Shown piece after piece: positions 1 to 7,432 of a stretch of 64,000 nt of DNA (position 1 is its first letter; each line of letters begins with the position of its first letter). The translations under genes and the position numbers were made by a program. Location: positions 62,001 to 126,000 of the forward strand of contig NZ_JACCHQ010000005.1 of the NCBI RefSeq assembly GCF_016031655.1, given 5' to 3'. A model generated the notes under the pieces. The model made no database searches, was not told where the DNA came from, and saw nothing but the letters and a program-made list of their open reading frames with translations. The stretch comes from Bradyrhizobium glycinis. Its GTDB lineage: Bacteria > Pseudomonadota > Alphaproteobacteria > Rhizobiales > Xanthobacteraceae.

Positions 1-375
1 ACCGTGAAGCTCGACAAGCTCGCTCAGGTGCAGGCCCAGGCCCAGGCCCAGGCTCCCGCGCCGGCGACGGTGCAGACGCAGCCGGTGTCAGCGCAAGGGC
101 CGATGATGGCGGCGGTTGCCGCGCCCGAATTCACGGGATCGGTGCCTGCACCCGAGCGTGCGTCGGCGCCGCGCAAGGCGATCAAGGGCTGGTCGGTCCG
201 TCAGGCGTATGAGGGGATCGCGATCCTTCAAGGGCCGAACGGCGTCATCGAAGCCGTGCTGGGGCAACCGGTGCCCGGTCTTGGCCGTATCGAAGATATC
301 AGGAACGAGAACGGGCGCCTGGTGGTGGAATCCAGTAGCGGGGTCATCTATTCGTCGCGCAAGGCGACGCCCTGA
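1..375 (+). CDS. Hypothetical protein, C-terminal part (cut by left edge)
   Basis: The reading frame is open from the first base, so this is the 3' end of a longer gene whose start lies outside the window. The visible 124 residues begin with a Gln/Ala/Pro-rich linker encoded partly by a 6-bp tandem repeat (about 31-52). A compact segment then follows with the pattern GWSVRQAYEG...ILQGPNGVIEAVLGQPVPGLG and a short C-terminal tail. The GxxxV-rich end resembles the conserved tail of some rhizobial membrane-anchored or envelope hypothetical proteins, but I recognise no family. No function is assigned. Confidence 0.6.
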   Translation, partial: TVKLDKLAQVQAQAQAQAPAPATVQTQPVSAQGPMMAAVAAPEFTGSVPAPERASAPRKAIKGWSVRQAYEGIAILQGPNGVIEAVLGQPVPGLGRIEDIRNENGRLVVESSSGVIYSSRKATP

Positions 376-387
376 TCGAGCCGCCTT

Positions 388-966
388 CTATTGGCGGTGA
401 TGCTCGAAGCTGGTGCACAGCAGATCGACCTCCGCCTCCGCGATTGGCGCGCGAAACAGGCGGCAGCTGAACTCGACCGTCGTCTTGCTGTCGGCACTGG
501 CGCGATCCTCCCGCAGGAAGATGCACCGCTTGCAGACGTCGGTGTGGTGCCGCTGCTCGGCGGCATCGGAGTGGTCCAGGACGTGCCGGAACGTGTCGCG
601 GAAGCGGATCTTGACCTCGTCGTCGAGAACGGCAATCGCCTCGACGAGGACGTTGACGGGATCGCGCACCAGGAACTTCTTGCCCTGCTGGGTCACGCTC
701 AACGTCACCGACCGCTTGTCCGTGGCCGAGCGCTTCCGCTCGAGGTAACCGAGCCGCTCGAGCTCGCCGATAATGAACGAGGCGGTGCCGCGCGTGGTGC
801 CGACGTAGCTCGCCAGCGCCGAGGGGGTTCGGGAAAATCGGTTGGCGCGGGAGAGGAAGCGCAGCGCCATCCATTCGCGGTCGCGCAAACCGTGCTTGGT
901 GCCTTCGAACCACAGGATGCGTGCGGCCTGCTCCAGCAGTTCAATCGATTCGCGAGCCAAATTCAT
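388..966 (-). CDS. MarR-family transcriptional regulator with C-terminal cysteine cluster
   Basis: This 192-residue protein has a winged-helix MarR core at residues about 30-110 (LASYVGTTRGTASFIIGELE is the recognition region, followed by the wing with KRSATDKRS), and it should act as a dimeric DNA-binding regulator. The ATG at 966 is chosen because GGAACTGA lies just upstream; an in-frame GTG at 987 has no ribosome site. Unlike a plain MarR protein, the C-terminal third carries four cysteines (C145, C148, C168, C184) with nearby histidines (H140, H141, H189, H190), which suggests metal or redox sensing. It ends 12 bases beyond the upstream gene on the opposite strand (convergent). Its target is unknown; the long region on its upstream side is shared with the hydrolase gene at 1582. 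Confidence 0.85.
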   Translation of the reverse strand: MNLARESIELLEQAARILWFEGTKHGLRDREWMALRFLSRANRFSRTPSALASYVGTTRGTASFIIGELERLGYLERKRSATDKRSVTLSVTQQGKKFLVRDPVNVLVEAIAVLDDEVKIRFRDTFRHVLDHSDAAEQRHHTDVCKRCIFLREDRASADSKTTVEFSCRLFRAPIAEAEVDLLCTSFEHHRQ

Positions 967-1581
967 TTCAGTTCCAGGTCGGATCACTTTTATTCAATTG
1001 GGCCTTGGGTAGCGCAATCGGGGCGGACGGGAATGAGACCCGCTCGCACTCCGCCGTCCGTTGCAGGCGAGCATCGCGCGTCGCGGGAAGAAGCCTCTGC
1101 GTTTCCGAAGATGGAACTTCCGGCTGTGGAACTAGGGTGTTACAAAGAAAGACCGGGTAAATCGCGCGGCCGAGATCCTCCGAAAATTTCAATCAAATGA
1201 CGGCGGTTCGCACGTGAATTGGCGATGACGAGCGATGCGCAAGCAACATGATGTGTCACGATCGTCACTGCGATTGCTATTTGTTGCGGCAGAGCCTGTC
1301 GGGTGTGCGCTCAGGAGCATTCTGTGCAGCGCCAAGCGGCCTGTCCGGCAGGAAAAGAACCATTCTTTTCGGTTAATGGATGTTGCGACGCAGGTGCAGC
1401 CAGACGGTTAAGTCCGGCACACGACCCACGCTCCCAGGGGGGCGGACACCGGCGCTCGCTAACGAAGGGATGAAAGTGGTGAGCCGCGTCCTCGCAGGCT
1501 GGTGACTTGCGTTTATCCGGCAATTACTCGCGAATGCGGCGCCCGAGGGCATCAGCATGGGAATCAGGAATGGGAAGATCG
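967..1581. other. Intergenic region between marR and the hydrolase gene
   Basis: This 615-base stretch separates two divergent genes and shows no convincing coding frame. The one clear element is the inverted repeat at 1352-1370. The rest must hold both promoters, but I could not identify convincing -35/-10 pairs. Confidence 0.5.
1352..1370. promoter_or_regulatory. Inverted repeat, candidate operator
   Basis: GAAAAGAA, spacer CCA, then TTCTTTTC form a perfect 8-bp inverted repeat. It is AT-rich in a GC-rich setting and lies about 210 bases upstream of the hydrolase start, so a regulator-binding site is more likely than a terminator. The cognate regulator is not known. Confidence 0.4.
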
Positions 1582-2469
1582 ATGAGCTTTGCAACCACCA
1601 TGACATCCGACGTCGCTGGACTGACGAAAGTCGCCCCGCTGTCGCGCCGCGGATTCATGAGCGCCACCGCGGCCGTCGCCGCTGGCTACACGCTCGCGGC
1701 CGGTCCGGTCCGAGCCGAGATCATCACGACGGATACCAATGGCCTGCAAGCCGGCGATGCCAGGATCAAGGTCGGCTCCGAGGAAATGCCGGCTTATTTC
1801 GCCCGCCCGGCCGGCAACACCAAGGCGCCGGTGATCATCGTGGCGATGGAGATCTTCGGGCTGCACGAATACATCAGGGACGTGACGCGGCGCCTCGCCA
1901 AGCTCGGCGCGTTCGCGGTGGCGCCCGATTATTATTTCCGCAAGGGCATCGACCTGACCAAGGTCACGGATATCAAGGAGCTGCTGCCGGTGGTGAATGC
2001 GAAGCCGGACGCGGAGCTGTTGTCGGATCTGGACTCGACGGTCGCCTGGGCAGGATCGCAGGGCGGTGACACAACGAGGCTCGGCATCATCGGCTTCTGC
2101 CGGGGCGGCCGCACGGTCTGGGAATATGCCGCCCATGGCGGTGCGCTCAAGGCGGGCGTTGCCTTCTACGGGACCTCGGTCGATCCTGCCAACCCGTTGT
2201 GGCCGAAGAGCCCGCTGCAGCTCGCGCCCGAGATGAAGGCGCCGGTGCTCGGCCTCTACGGCGGCGCCGATACCGGCATTCCCGTCGCACAGGTCGAGCA
2301 GATGAAGGCCGCACTCGAGCAGAGCAAGAAGGCGGCCGAGTTCAAGATCTACCCCGAAGCGCCGCACGGCTTCCATGCCGACTATCGCGGCAGCTATCGC
2401 AAGGACGCCGCGGAAGATGCCTGGAAGCAGGCAGAGACCTGGTTTAGGAAATACGGCGTGTTGAGCTGA
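1582..2469 (+). CDS. Tat-exported dienelactone hydrolase family protein
   Basis: The 295-residue protein is an alpha/beta hydrolase of the dienelactone hydrolase family. A Tat signal with S-R-R-G-F-M at residues 21-26 and a following Ala-rich hydrophobic stretch predicts export to the periplasm. The nucleophile elbow GFCRGG places the catalytic Cys at 173; Asp230 (GGADTGIP) and His262 (PHGFH) complete the Cys-Asp-His triad of this family. The ATG at 1582 is preferred over earlier in-frame starts because GGGAAG lies four bases upstream and the signal peptide is then well placed. It stands alone and is followed by a clear terminator. The substrate cannot be told from sequence; carboxymethylenebutenolidase activity is the family archetype. 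Confidence 0.9.
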   Translation: MSFATTMTSDVAGLTKVAPLSRRGFMSATAAVAAGYTLAAGPVRAEIITTDTNGLQAGDARIKVGSEEMPAYFARPAGNTKAPVIIVAMEIFGLHEYIRDVTRRLAKLGAFAVAPDYYFRKGIDLTKVTDIKELLPVVNAKPDAELLSDLDSTVAWAGSQGGDTTRLGIIGFCRGGRTVWEYAAHGGALKAGVAFYGTSVDPANPLWPKSPLQLAPEMKAPVLGLYGGADTGIPVAQVEQMKAALEQSKKAAEFKIYPEAPHGFHADYRGSYRKDAAEDAWKQAETWFRKYGVLS

Positions 2470-2474
2470 CGCTC

Positions 2475-2511
2475 AATCAAGAGGGCGGCCCGAGCGGCCG
2501 CCCTTTTGATT
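2475..2511 (+). terminator. Rho-independent terminator after the dienelactone hydrolase gene
   Basis: GGGCGGCC, loop CGAGC, GGCCGCCC is flanked by AATCAA and TTGATT, which extend the stem, with TTTT directly after the GC stem. It begins six bases after the stop codon at 2469. Confidence 0.8.
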
Positions 2512-2584
2512 CTGGCGGGGGCGGCACAGGGATGAAGTCAAGCACGGGCGAGGCATGTCTGAGAGGCATCGGAGTGCAGGAACC

Positions 2585-3433
2585 CTAACGTCCTTCGCCT
2601 GCGCGCCAGAGAGCGTCGAGGCCGTGCCGATAAGTGGGGCAGGCCAGCGTGACGCCGAGCTCGCGCTTCAATTTCTCATTTGAGACGCGGGCGCTGCTGG
2701 CATAGAAGCTGCGCGCCATCGCCGACATCTCGGCGGTGGCGAACGCTTCTTCGGGCGGCGGCGCCACGCCCATCAGCTGCGCGGCATAGGCGATCACGTC
2801 CTGTGGCAGCGCCGGCTCGTCGTCGCAGACGTTCCAGGTGCCGCCGCGCCCGTGCTGGATCGCGGCCATGATCGCGCTCGCGATGTCGTCGACATGGATG
2901 CGGTTGAAGACCTGCCCCGGCTTGATAATGCGCCTCGCCGTTCCCGCGCGCAGCGTCGCCAGCGCGTTGCGGCCGGGGCCGTAGATGCCCGCAAGCCGCA
3001 GGATCGCGGCATCGCCGCCAGTTGCATCCGTCCAGGCCTGCTCCGCCGCGATCCGCATGCGCGTGCGGTCGAGGATGGCCTGCGGCGGCGTGCTCTCGTC
3101 GACCCACGCTCCGCCGTGATCACCGTACACCCCGATGGTGGAGAGATAGACCACCTTGCAGCGGCATCCCTGCAACACGCCGCCGAACGCCGCAATCGCC
3201 GGATCGCCGGTGCTGCCGGGCGGGATCGACACCAGGAGGACGTCGGCGTCGCGAACACGTTCAACCGTCTCGCGCGACGGAGGGCTGCCTGAAAACGGAT
3301 ACACCTCGAGGCCGGCGGGATCGTTCCGCTGCGCAGGATCGCGCATGGTGCCGGCGACATGCGAGAAGCTGCCGCCGTGCTTGCGGACGAAATGCCGCGC
3401 GCTGTAGCCGAGGCCGAGGATGAAGAGCCGCAT
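2585..3433 (-). CDS. SDR / NAD-dependent epimerase family protein (YeeZ-like)
   Basis: This 282-residue protein belongs to the atypical SDR group related to E. coli YeeZ. The N-terminal Rossmann segment reads LFILGLGYSARHF, which is the shortened Gly motif of that group, and YLSTIGVYGDHGG and RLAGIYGPGRN match the SDR active-site region (Tyr in VYG) and the segment after it. The ATG at 3433 has GGGAGA six to nine bases upstream; more distal in-frame starts lack this. It is divergent from the phosphatase gene at 3587, with a 153-base gap. It probably binds NAD(P), but no substrate is known for this group. Confidence 0.85.
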   Translation of the reverse strand: MRLFILGLGYSARHFVRKHGGSFSHVAGTMRDPAQRNDPAGLEVYPFSGSPPSRETVERVRDADVLLVSIPPGSTGDPAIAAFGGVLQGCRCKVVYLSTIGVYGDHGGAWVDESTPPQAILDRTRMRIAAEQAWTDATGGDAAILRLAGIYGPGRNALATLRAGTARRIIKPGQVFNRIHVDDIASAIMAAIQHGRGGTWNVCDDEPALPQDVIAYAAQLMGVAPPPEEAFATAEMSAMARSFYASSARVSNEKLKRELGVTLACPTYRHGLDALWRAGEGR

Positions 3434-3586
3434 GCGTCTCCCGTGAGGATCGAAAGTTCCCGTTCGCGCCGTCGCGCGCAGTTCGCTCATAAGAGATTTT
3501 TGGGTCCGGCAAAAGATATTGCGATTTGTCTCGCCCTCCGGCTCGGTCGATGCTCGCTTCACGCGGCGTCGGAAGGGAGGCATCGC

Positions 3587-4321
3587 ATGCAGGCCGAAGC
3601 ATTGGTTCAGCCGTCAGGGGATGCCGCCGAACTGATCCGGCATGCTGCCGCGCTGATCTTCGACGTCGACGGCACCCTGGCCGAAACCGAGGAGCTGCAT
3701 CGGCAGGCCTTCAACCTTGCCTTCGCCCGGCACGGCCTCGACTGGCAGTGGGACCGCGCCGTCTACAAGGACCTGCTGCGGGTGACGGGCGGCAAGGAGC
3801 GCATGCGCGCCTACCACAACAGGCTCGTGACCGCTCCGCCCTTGTCGGACACGGACATCGCAGAGCTCCACCGCATCAAGACCGCGCATTATGCCGAATT
3901 GGTCGAGACCGGCCGCTGCCCCTTGCGGCCGGGCGTGACGGATTTGCTCAGGGCCGCGAAGGCGAGGGGCCAGCGGCTTGCGATTGCGACCACCACATCG
4001 CACGGCAATATCGATGCGCTGCTGTCGCAGGCGCTGGGCAAATGCTGGGCTTCGGATTTCGATGCGATCGTCGCCGGCGATGACGTCAGGCACAAGAAGC
4101 CGGCGCCGGACGTCTATCTCGAGATCCTGGTGCGGCTGAAGCTCGAGGCGTCCGACTGCGTTGCGATCGAGGATTCCGCCAACGGCCTGATTGCGGCCTC
4201 GCGTGCCGGCATCCCGGTTTTGATCACCCGCAGCATGTTCTTCGGGGACGACGACTTCACCGGGGCGCAGGTCGTGCTCGACGATCTGTCGGAACTTCTG
4301 GACCGCCAAACAAAAAGCTGA
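3587..4321 (+). CDS. HAD-family phosphatase, CbbY/phosphoglucomutase-like
   Basis: The 244-residue protein is a subfamily IA HAD hydrolase. Motif I is FDVDGTLAETEELH, with the nucleophile and acid/base aspartates both present. Motif II is the TTTS segment, motif III Lys lies in KKPAPDVYL, and motif IV acidic residues lie in AIEDSANG. The helical cap follows motif I and resembles that of CbbY, a xylulose-1,5-bisphosphate phosphatase in CO2-fixing bacteria, and of beta-phosphoglucomutase. GGGAGG stands six bases before the ATG. No RubisCO genes are near, so the physiological substrate is open. Confidence 0.88.
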   Translation: MQAEALVQPSGDAAELIRHAAALIFDVDGTLAETEELHRQAFNLAFARHGLDWQWDRAVYKDLLRVTGGKERMRAYHNRLVTAPPLSDTDIAELHRIKTAHYAELVETGRCPLRPGVTDLLRAAKARGQRLAIATTTSHGNIDALLSQALGKCWASDFDAIVAGDDVRHKKPAPDVYLEILVRLKLEASDCVAIEDSANGLIAASRAGIPVLITRSMFFGDDDFTGAQVVLDDLSELLDRQTKS

Positions 4322-4342
4322 AAAACAACCCCATGCACAGTA

Positions 4343-4360
4343 GATCACGCCGCCGTGATC
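4343..4360. terminator. Stem-loop between convergent genes
   Basis: GATCACG, loop CCGC, CGTGATC form a perfect 7-bp stem between the stops of the phosphatase gene and the convergent NTF2-like gene. There is no long T tract, so termination is a guess from position. Confidence 0.35.
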
Positions 4361-4367
4361 GCCGTGC

Positions 4368-4775
4368 TCAGTGGACGCGGTGACTGGCTCTATCGTCCTC
4401 GGCCTGCTCGACAATCTGCGCGATCGGGCTGGACTGATGGTGCACCAGGCGCCATTCGTCGCCGACGCGGCGAAAATGGTTGGCGGCAGCCAGCGCGGTG
4501 CCGTCGACGATCTCGATGCAGAGCACGCGCGCGCTGTCGCCGTCGACGATGGCCTGCGGCTCTGCGCAGACGATCTGCGGCCGCTGCGGGTTTTGCAGGA
4601 TGTCGCGCCAGCTTCCAATCACGGTGGCGCGGCCGATGATGGCCGGCCAGCCGGGATGGATGCAGGAGATGCCGTCGTCGTCCGCCCACATCCGTTCCAT
4701 GCCGGCGAAGTCGCCGGTCGAGAACGCGGCGTAAAAGGCCGCGTTGGCGGCGATGACCTTGGTGTCGTTTCCCAT
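4368..4775 (-). CDS. NTF2-like / SnoaL-fold protein
   Basis: The 135-residue protein has the pattern of small NTF2-like proteins used as ketosteroid-isomerase-type enzymes or ligand-binding folds: AANAAFYAAFSTGDFAGME at the N-terminal helices, then ADDDGISCIHPGWP and IGSWRDIL, and a C-terminal beta sheet ending VGDEWRLVHHQ. This matches the bacterial calcium/calmodulin-kinase-association-like (DUF4440 or SnoaL_3) group. The ATG at 4775 gives the usual family length; an in-frame ATG 25 codons upstream at 4850 is possible and neither has a strong ribosome site. It is 94 bases downstream of the end of the dehydrogenase gene on the same strand and may be co-transcribed. Function unknown. Confidence 0.8.
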   Translation of the reverse strand: MGNDTKVIAANAAFYAAFSTGDFAGMERMWADDDGISCIHPGWPAIIGRATVIGSWRDILQNPQRPQIVCAEPQAIVDGDSARVLCIEIVDGTALAAANHFRRVGDEWRLVHHQSSPIAQIVEQAEDDRASHRVH

Positions 4776-4869
4776 CACTCTCGGGTGGGGCAAGGACAGG
4801 CAAAAATCAAGCGCGACTTCCGTCGATTTTGGCCGCAGTGCAGCATTCATGATGCTGCCTGCGTCGTGG

Positions 4870-6369
4870 TCACGCCGAAACGTGCGTTGCCACGGCTCGC
4901 CGTGCGCCGTCGGCATAGAGGCGGCCGAGCGCTGCGGTGACGGCCTCGCGCAGACGCGGCTCGGCGGCGAGCGGTCCGAACACCTTCGCCACCCCGAGCA
5001 GTGCCGGCGCGAGGCGCTCGGCAATGGGCCCCGCCTCGCGCGCCAGCGCGGCGAACTCGCCGGCGAGTGGATCGCGCACGTCGATCGGCCGTCCCTGCTC
5101 GTCAATGCCGCTGACGTAGCGCATCCAGCCGGCCACCGCGAGCGCATGCGTTGCGATCGGCAGGCCCTTCGCGAGGCGATCCTGCATCGCGCCGAGCAGC
5201 CGCTGCGGCAGCTTTTGCGAGCCGTCCATGGCGATCTGCCAGGTGCGGTGATGCAGCGCCGGATTGGCGAAGCGCTTGAGCAGGGAGGAGCGGTAGGCGG
5301 CGAGATCCGTGCCCGATGGCATCGTCAGCGTCACCGCGGCCTCTTCCATGACCTGCGCGGCAAGGCGCGCAAAATGCGGATCCTGCATGGTGTCGGCGAT
5401 GGTCTCATAGCCGGAGAGATAGCCGAGATAGGCCAGCGCGGAATGGCTGGCGTTGAGCAGCCGCAGCTTCATCAGCTCGAACGGCTTGACGTCGCCGACG
5501 AGCTCGACACCCGCTGCAGCAAGGTCCGGTCGGCCCGCGGTGAAGCGGTCCTCGACCACCCATTGCGTGAACGGCTCGGTCATTACCGGCCAGGCGTCGC
5601 GCATGCCGAGCGCAGATGCGACCGCATCGCGGTCGGCATCTGTCGTCTCAGGCACGATGCGGTCGACCATGGTCGAGGGGAAGGCGACCGTGTCGGCGAT
5701 CCACTTACCGAGATCCTTCGAGCGCAGCGCGGCGAACTGTGTCACGATCCGCTGTACGGTGTGGCCGTTGGCGGCGAGATTGTCGCAGCACAGCACGGTG
5801 AAGGGTGACAGACCTTGCGCCCGCCGCCGTGCCAGCGCGGCGACGATGAAGCCCGGCGCCGAGCGCGGTGCGTCGAAATTATTGAGGTCGTGCACGACAT
5901 CAGGATGCCGCTCGTCGAGATCGCCGGTCTGCGGCGTGTGGCAATAGCCCTTCTCGGTGACCGTGAGCGAGACGATGCGGATGGCGGGATCGGCCATCCG
6001 CTCGACCAGGGCTGCCGGCTTCTCGCGCGCGACGACGCTGTCGAGCAGGGCGCCGATCACGCGATGCTCGGTCCCTTCGGCGGCGCGGACGGCCATTGTG
6101 TAGAGGTGGTCCTGCGGGGCGAGGGCGTCGCGCGTATCCGGGCTGCGCAGGCTCGCGCCCACGATGCCCCAGGACATGCTGCCGCTGGCAAGACAGTCGT
6201 CGATGACCACGGCTTGATGCGCACGATGAAAAGCGCCGAGGCCGAGATGCACGATGCCGGGCGTGACGCGTGATCGGTCATAGGCCGGACGGCGGATGGC
6301 AGGTGCCAGCCGGTCGAGATTGGCGCGACCAAGGAAACTGGAATCAAGGCGCATCGGGCTCTGGCGCAT
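4870..6369 (-). CDS. uxuB: Mannitol dehydrogenase family protein, probable D-mannonate oxidoreductase (fructuronate reductase)
   Basis: This 499-residue protein is a polyol-specific long-chain dehydrogenase. The N-terminal half has the NAD-binding segment (GIVHLGLGAFHRAHQ), and the C-terminal helical domain has the family catalytic signature K-x5-N-x2-H in LMKLRLLNASHS near residue 300. Length is normal for UxuB and for mannitol or arabinitol dehydrogenases. The neighbouring mannonate dehydratase gene favours the UxuB reaction, fructuronate + NADH to mannonate, over mannitol oxidation. The ATG at 6369 follows GGGGAGA. It is divergent from the GntR gene, sharing a 144-base control region with overlapping inverted repeats. 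The exact substrate is an inference from context. Confidence 0.85.
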   Translation of the reverse strand: MRQSPMRLDSSFLGRANLDRLAPAIRRPAYDRSRVTPGIVHLGLGAFHRAHQAVVIDDCLASGSMSWGIVGASLRSPDTRDALAPQDHLYTMAVRAAEGTEHRVIGALLDSVVAREKPAALVERMADPAIRIVSLTVTEKGYCHTPQTGDLDERHPDVVHDLNNFDAPRSAPGFIVAALARRRAQGLSPFTVLCCDNLAANGHTVQRIVTQFAALRSKDLGKWIADTVAFPSTMVDRIVPETTDADRDAVASALGMRDAWPVMTEPFTQWVVEDRFTAGRPDLAAAGVELVGDVKPFELMKLRLLNASHSALAYLGYLSGYETIADTMQDPHFARLAAQVMEEAAVTLTMPSGTDLAAYRSSLLKRFANPALHHRTWQIAMDGSQKLPQRLLGAMQDRLAKGLPIATHALAVAGWMRYVSGIDEQGRPIDVRDPLAGEFAALAREAGPIAERLAPALLGVAKVFGPLAAEPRLREAVTAALGRLYADGARRAVATHVSA

Positions 6370-6435
6370 GGACGTCTCCCCTTTGCTTTGCCCGCTGCTT
6401 GACATGGCATTCAGTATCAGGTCAATGCTCTGGCC

Positions 6436-6464
6436 AATTGGTAAGACCAATTTTCCAAAATTGG
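6436..6464. promoter_or_regulatory. Two overlapping inverted repeats, candidate GntR/FCD operator
   Basis: AATTGGT-AAG-ACCAATT (6436-6452) is a perfect repeat that contains TGGTNNNACCA, the operator form recognised by FadR-subfamily GntR regulators. It overlaps CCAATTTT-CC-AAAATTGG (6447-6464), a second perfect repeat sharing the middle half-site. Position, between the divergent dehydrogenase and gntR genes, fits control of both directions. Confidence 0.7.
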
Positions 6465-6513
6465 CAGGCCGCGGGTCAGGACGACCTGGCGGGACCCTTT
6501 CGGGAGGACCAGC

Positions 6514-7362
6514 GTGCCGCTGGAAGCTGTGGAGGCGAGACGGCTCTATCGCCAGGTCGCCGATCAATTGCGAAGCCTGATCGACAGCGGCGAGTACGCG
6601 GTCGGCAGCCGCTTGCCGACCGAACGCGAGCTCGCCGAACAGCTTAGGGTGTCCCGGCCGACGGTGCGCGAAGCCTTGATTGCGCTTGAGGTCGAAGGCC
6701 GCCTGCGCATCCGCGTCGGATCCGGCATCTATGTGATCGAGCCCGCCGCCGTGGCCGCGCCCACACAAGCTGCCGTCATCGAAGGCCCGTTCGAGCTCTT
6801 GCGCGCCCGCGAATTCCTGGAGAGCGCTATCGCCGAGCAGGCCGCGCGCGTGGCGACGAAGGATGACGTCGCCCGCATCGACGCCTCCCTGGTCGCGATG
6901 GAGAGCGTCGAGCATCCCGGCGAAGCCTCGATGGTGCACGACCGCGCATTCCACGTCGCCATCGCCGGAAGCCTCGGCAATGCCGTGCTGGTGCGCGTAG
7001 TCGGCGAGCTGTTCGACCAGCGCCTCAATCCCTATTTCGCGCAGCTTGCGCATTATTTCGAGAACCCGGGCACGTGGCGCACGGCGCTCGACGAGCATCG
7101 CGCCGTGCGCGACGCGATCGCAGCGCGTGATCCCGACGCTGCGCGCGAAGCCATGCGCGTTCATCTGGCGCGGTCCCAGGAGCGCTTTGCGCAGAACTTT
7201 GGCGCCGAGAGCGCCGCAGCAGCGTCCTCGGGGCGAAGCCGGACCGCGCGCTCCGCGGCGAAGCCGGCGGCACCAAAGCGACCTTCGAAGAAGCAGGCCA
7301 AAGAACGCGCCAAAGAACGGGCCAAGGAACGGACCAAGACCGGCAGCTCGTGGCGGCGATGA
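6514..7362 (+). CDS. GntR-family (FCD domain) transcriptional regulator of the sugar-acid cluster
   Basis: The 282-residue protein has an N-terminal GntR winged helix (residues about 10-75, with LPTERELAEQLRVSRPTVREAL) and an FCD effector domain (about 95-230). The FCD metal-ligand pattern is seen in the DRAFHVAIA and EHRAVRDAI segments, typical of UxuR/ExuR/LldR-type regulators that respond to sugar acids. The start is GTG at 6514 behind GGGAGG. A long basic Ala/Lys tail (about 235-282) contains three near-identical 12-bp units encoding KERA, KERA and KERT, and is not part of the usual family. It leads the operon with the TRAP transporter genes and probably represses both it and the divergent dehydrogenase gene. 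Confidence 0.9.
   Translation: MPLEAVEARRLYRQVADQLRSLIDSGEYAVGSRLPTERELAEQLRVSRPTVREALIALEVEGRLRIRVGSGIYVIEPAAVAAPTQAAVIEGPFELLRAREFLESAIAEQAARVATKDDVARIDASLVAMESVEHPGEASMVHDRAFHVAIAGSLGNAVLVRVVGELFDQRLNPYFAQLAHYFENPGTWRTALDEHRAVRDAIAARDPDAAREAMRVHLARSQERFAQNFGAESAAAASSGRSRTARSAAKPAAPKRPSKKQAKERAKERAKERTKTGSSWRR
7300..7335 (+). repeat. Three 12-bp tandem units in the regulator tail
   Basis: Units start at 7300, 7312 and 7324 (AAAGAACGCGCC, AAAGAACGGGCC, AAGGAACGGACC) and encode KERA, KERA, KERT. They lie inside the 3' end of the gntR gene. Confidence 0.8.
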
Positions 7363-7432
7363 GATTGGGCGGCTCGCATCCATGCCGGGGCGGGTGAACA
7401 AGAAGCAGACTTGAACGATGGAGGAAAAGTCG

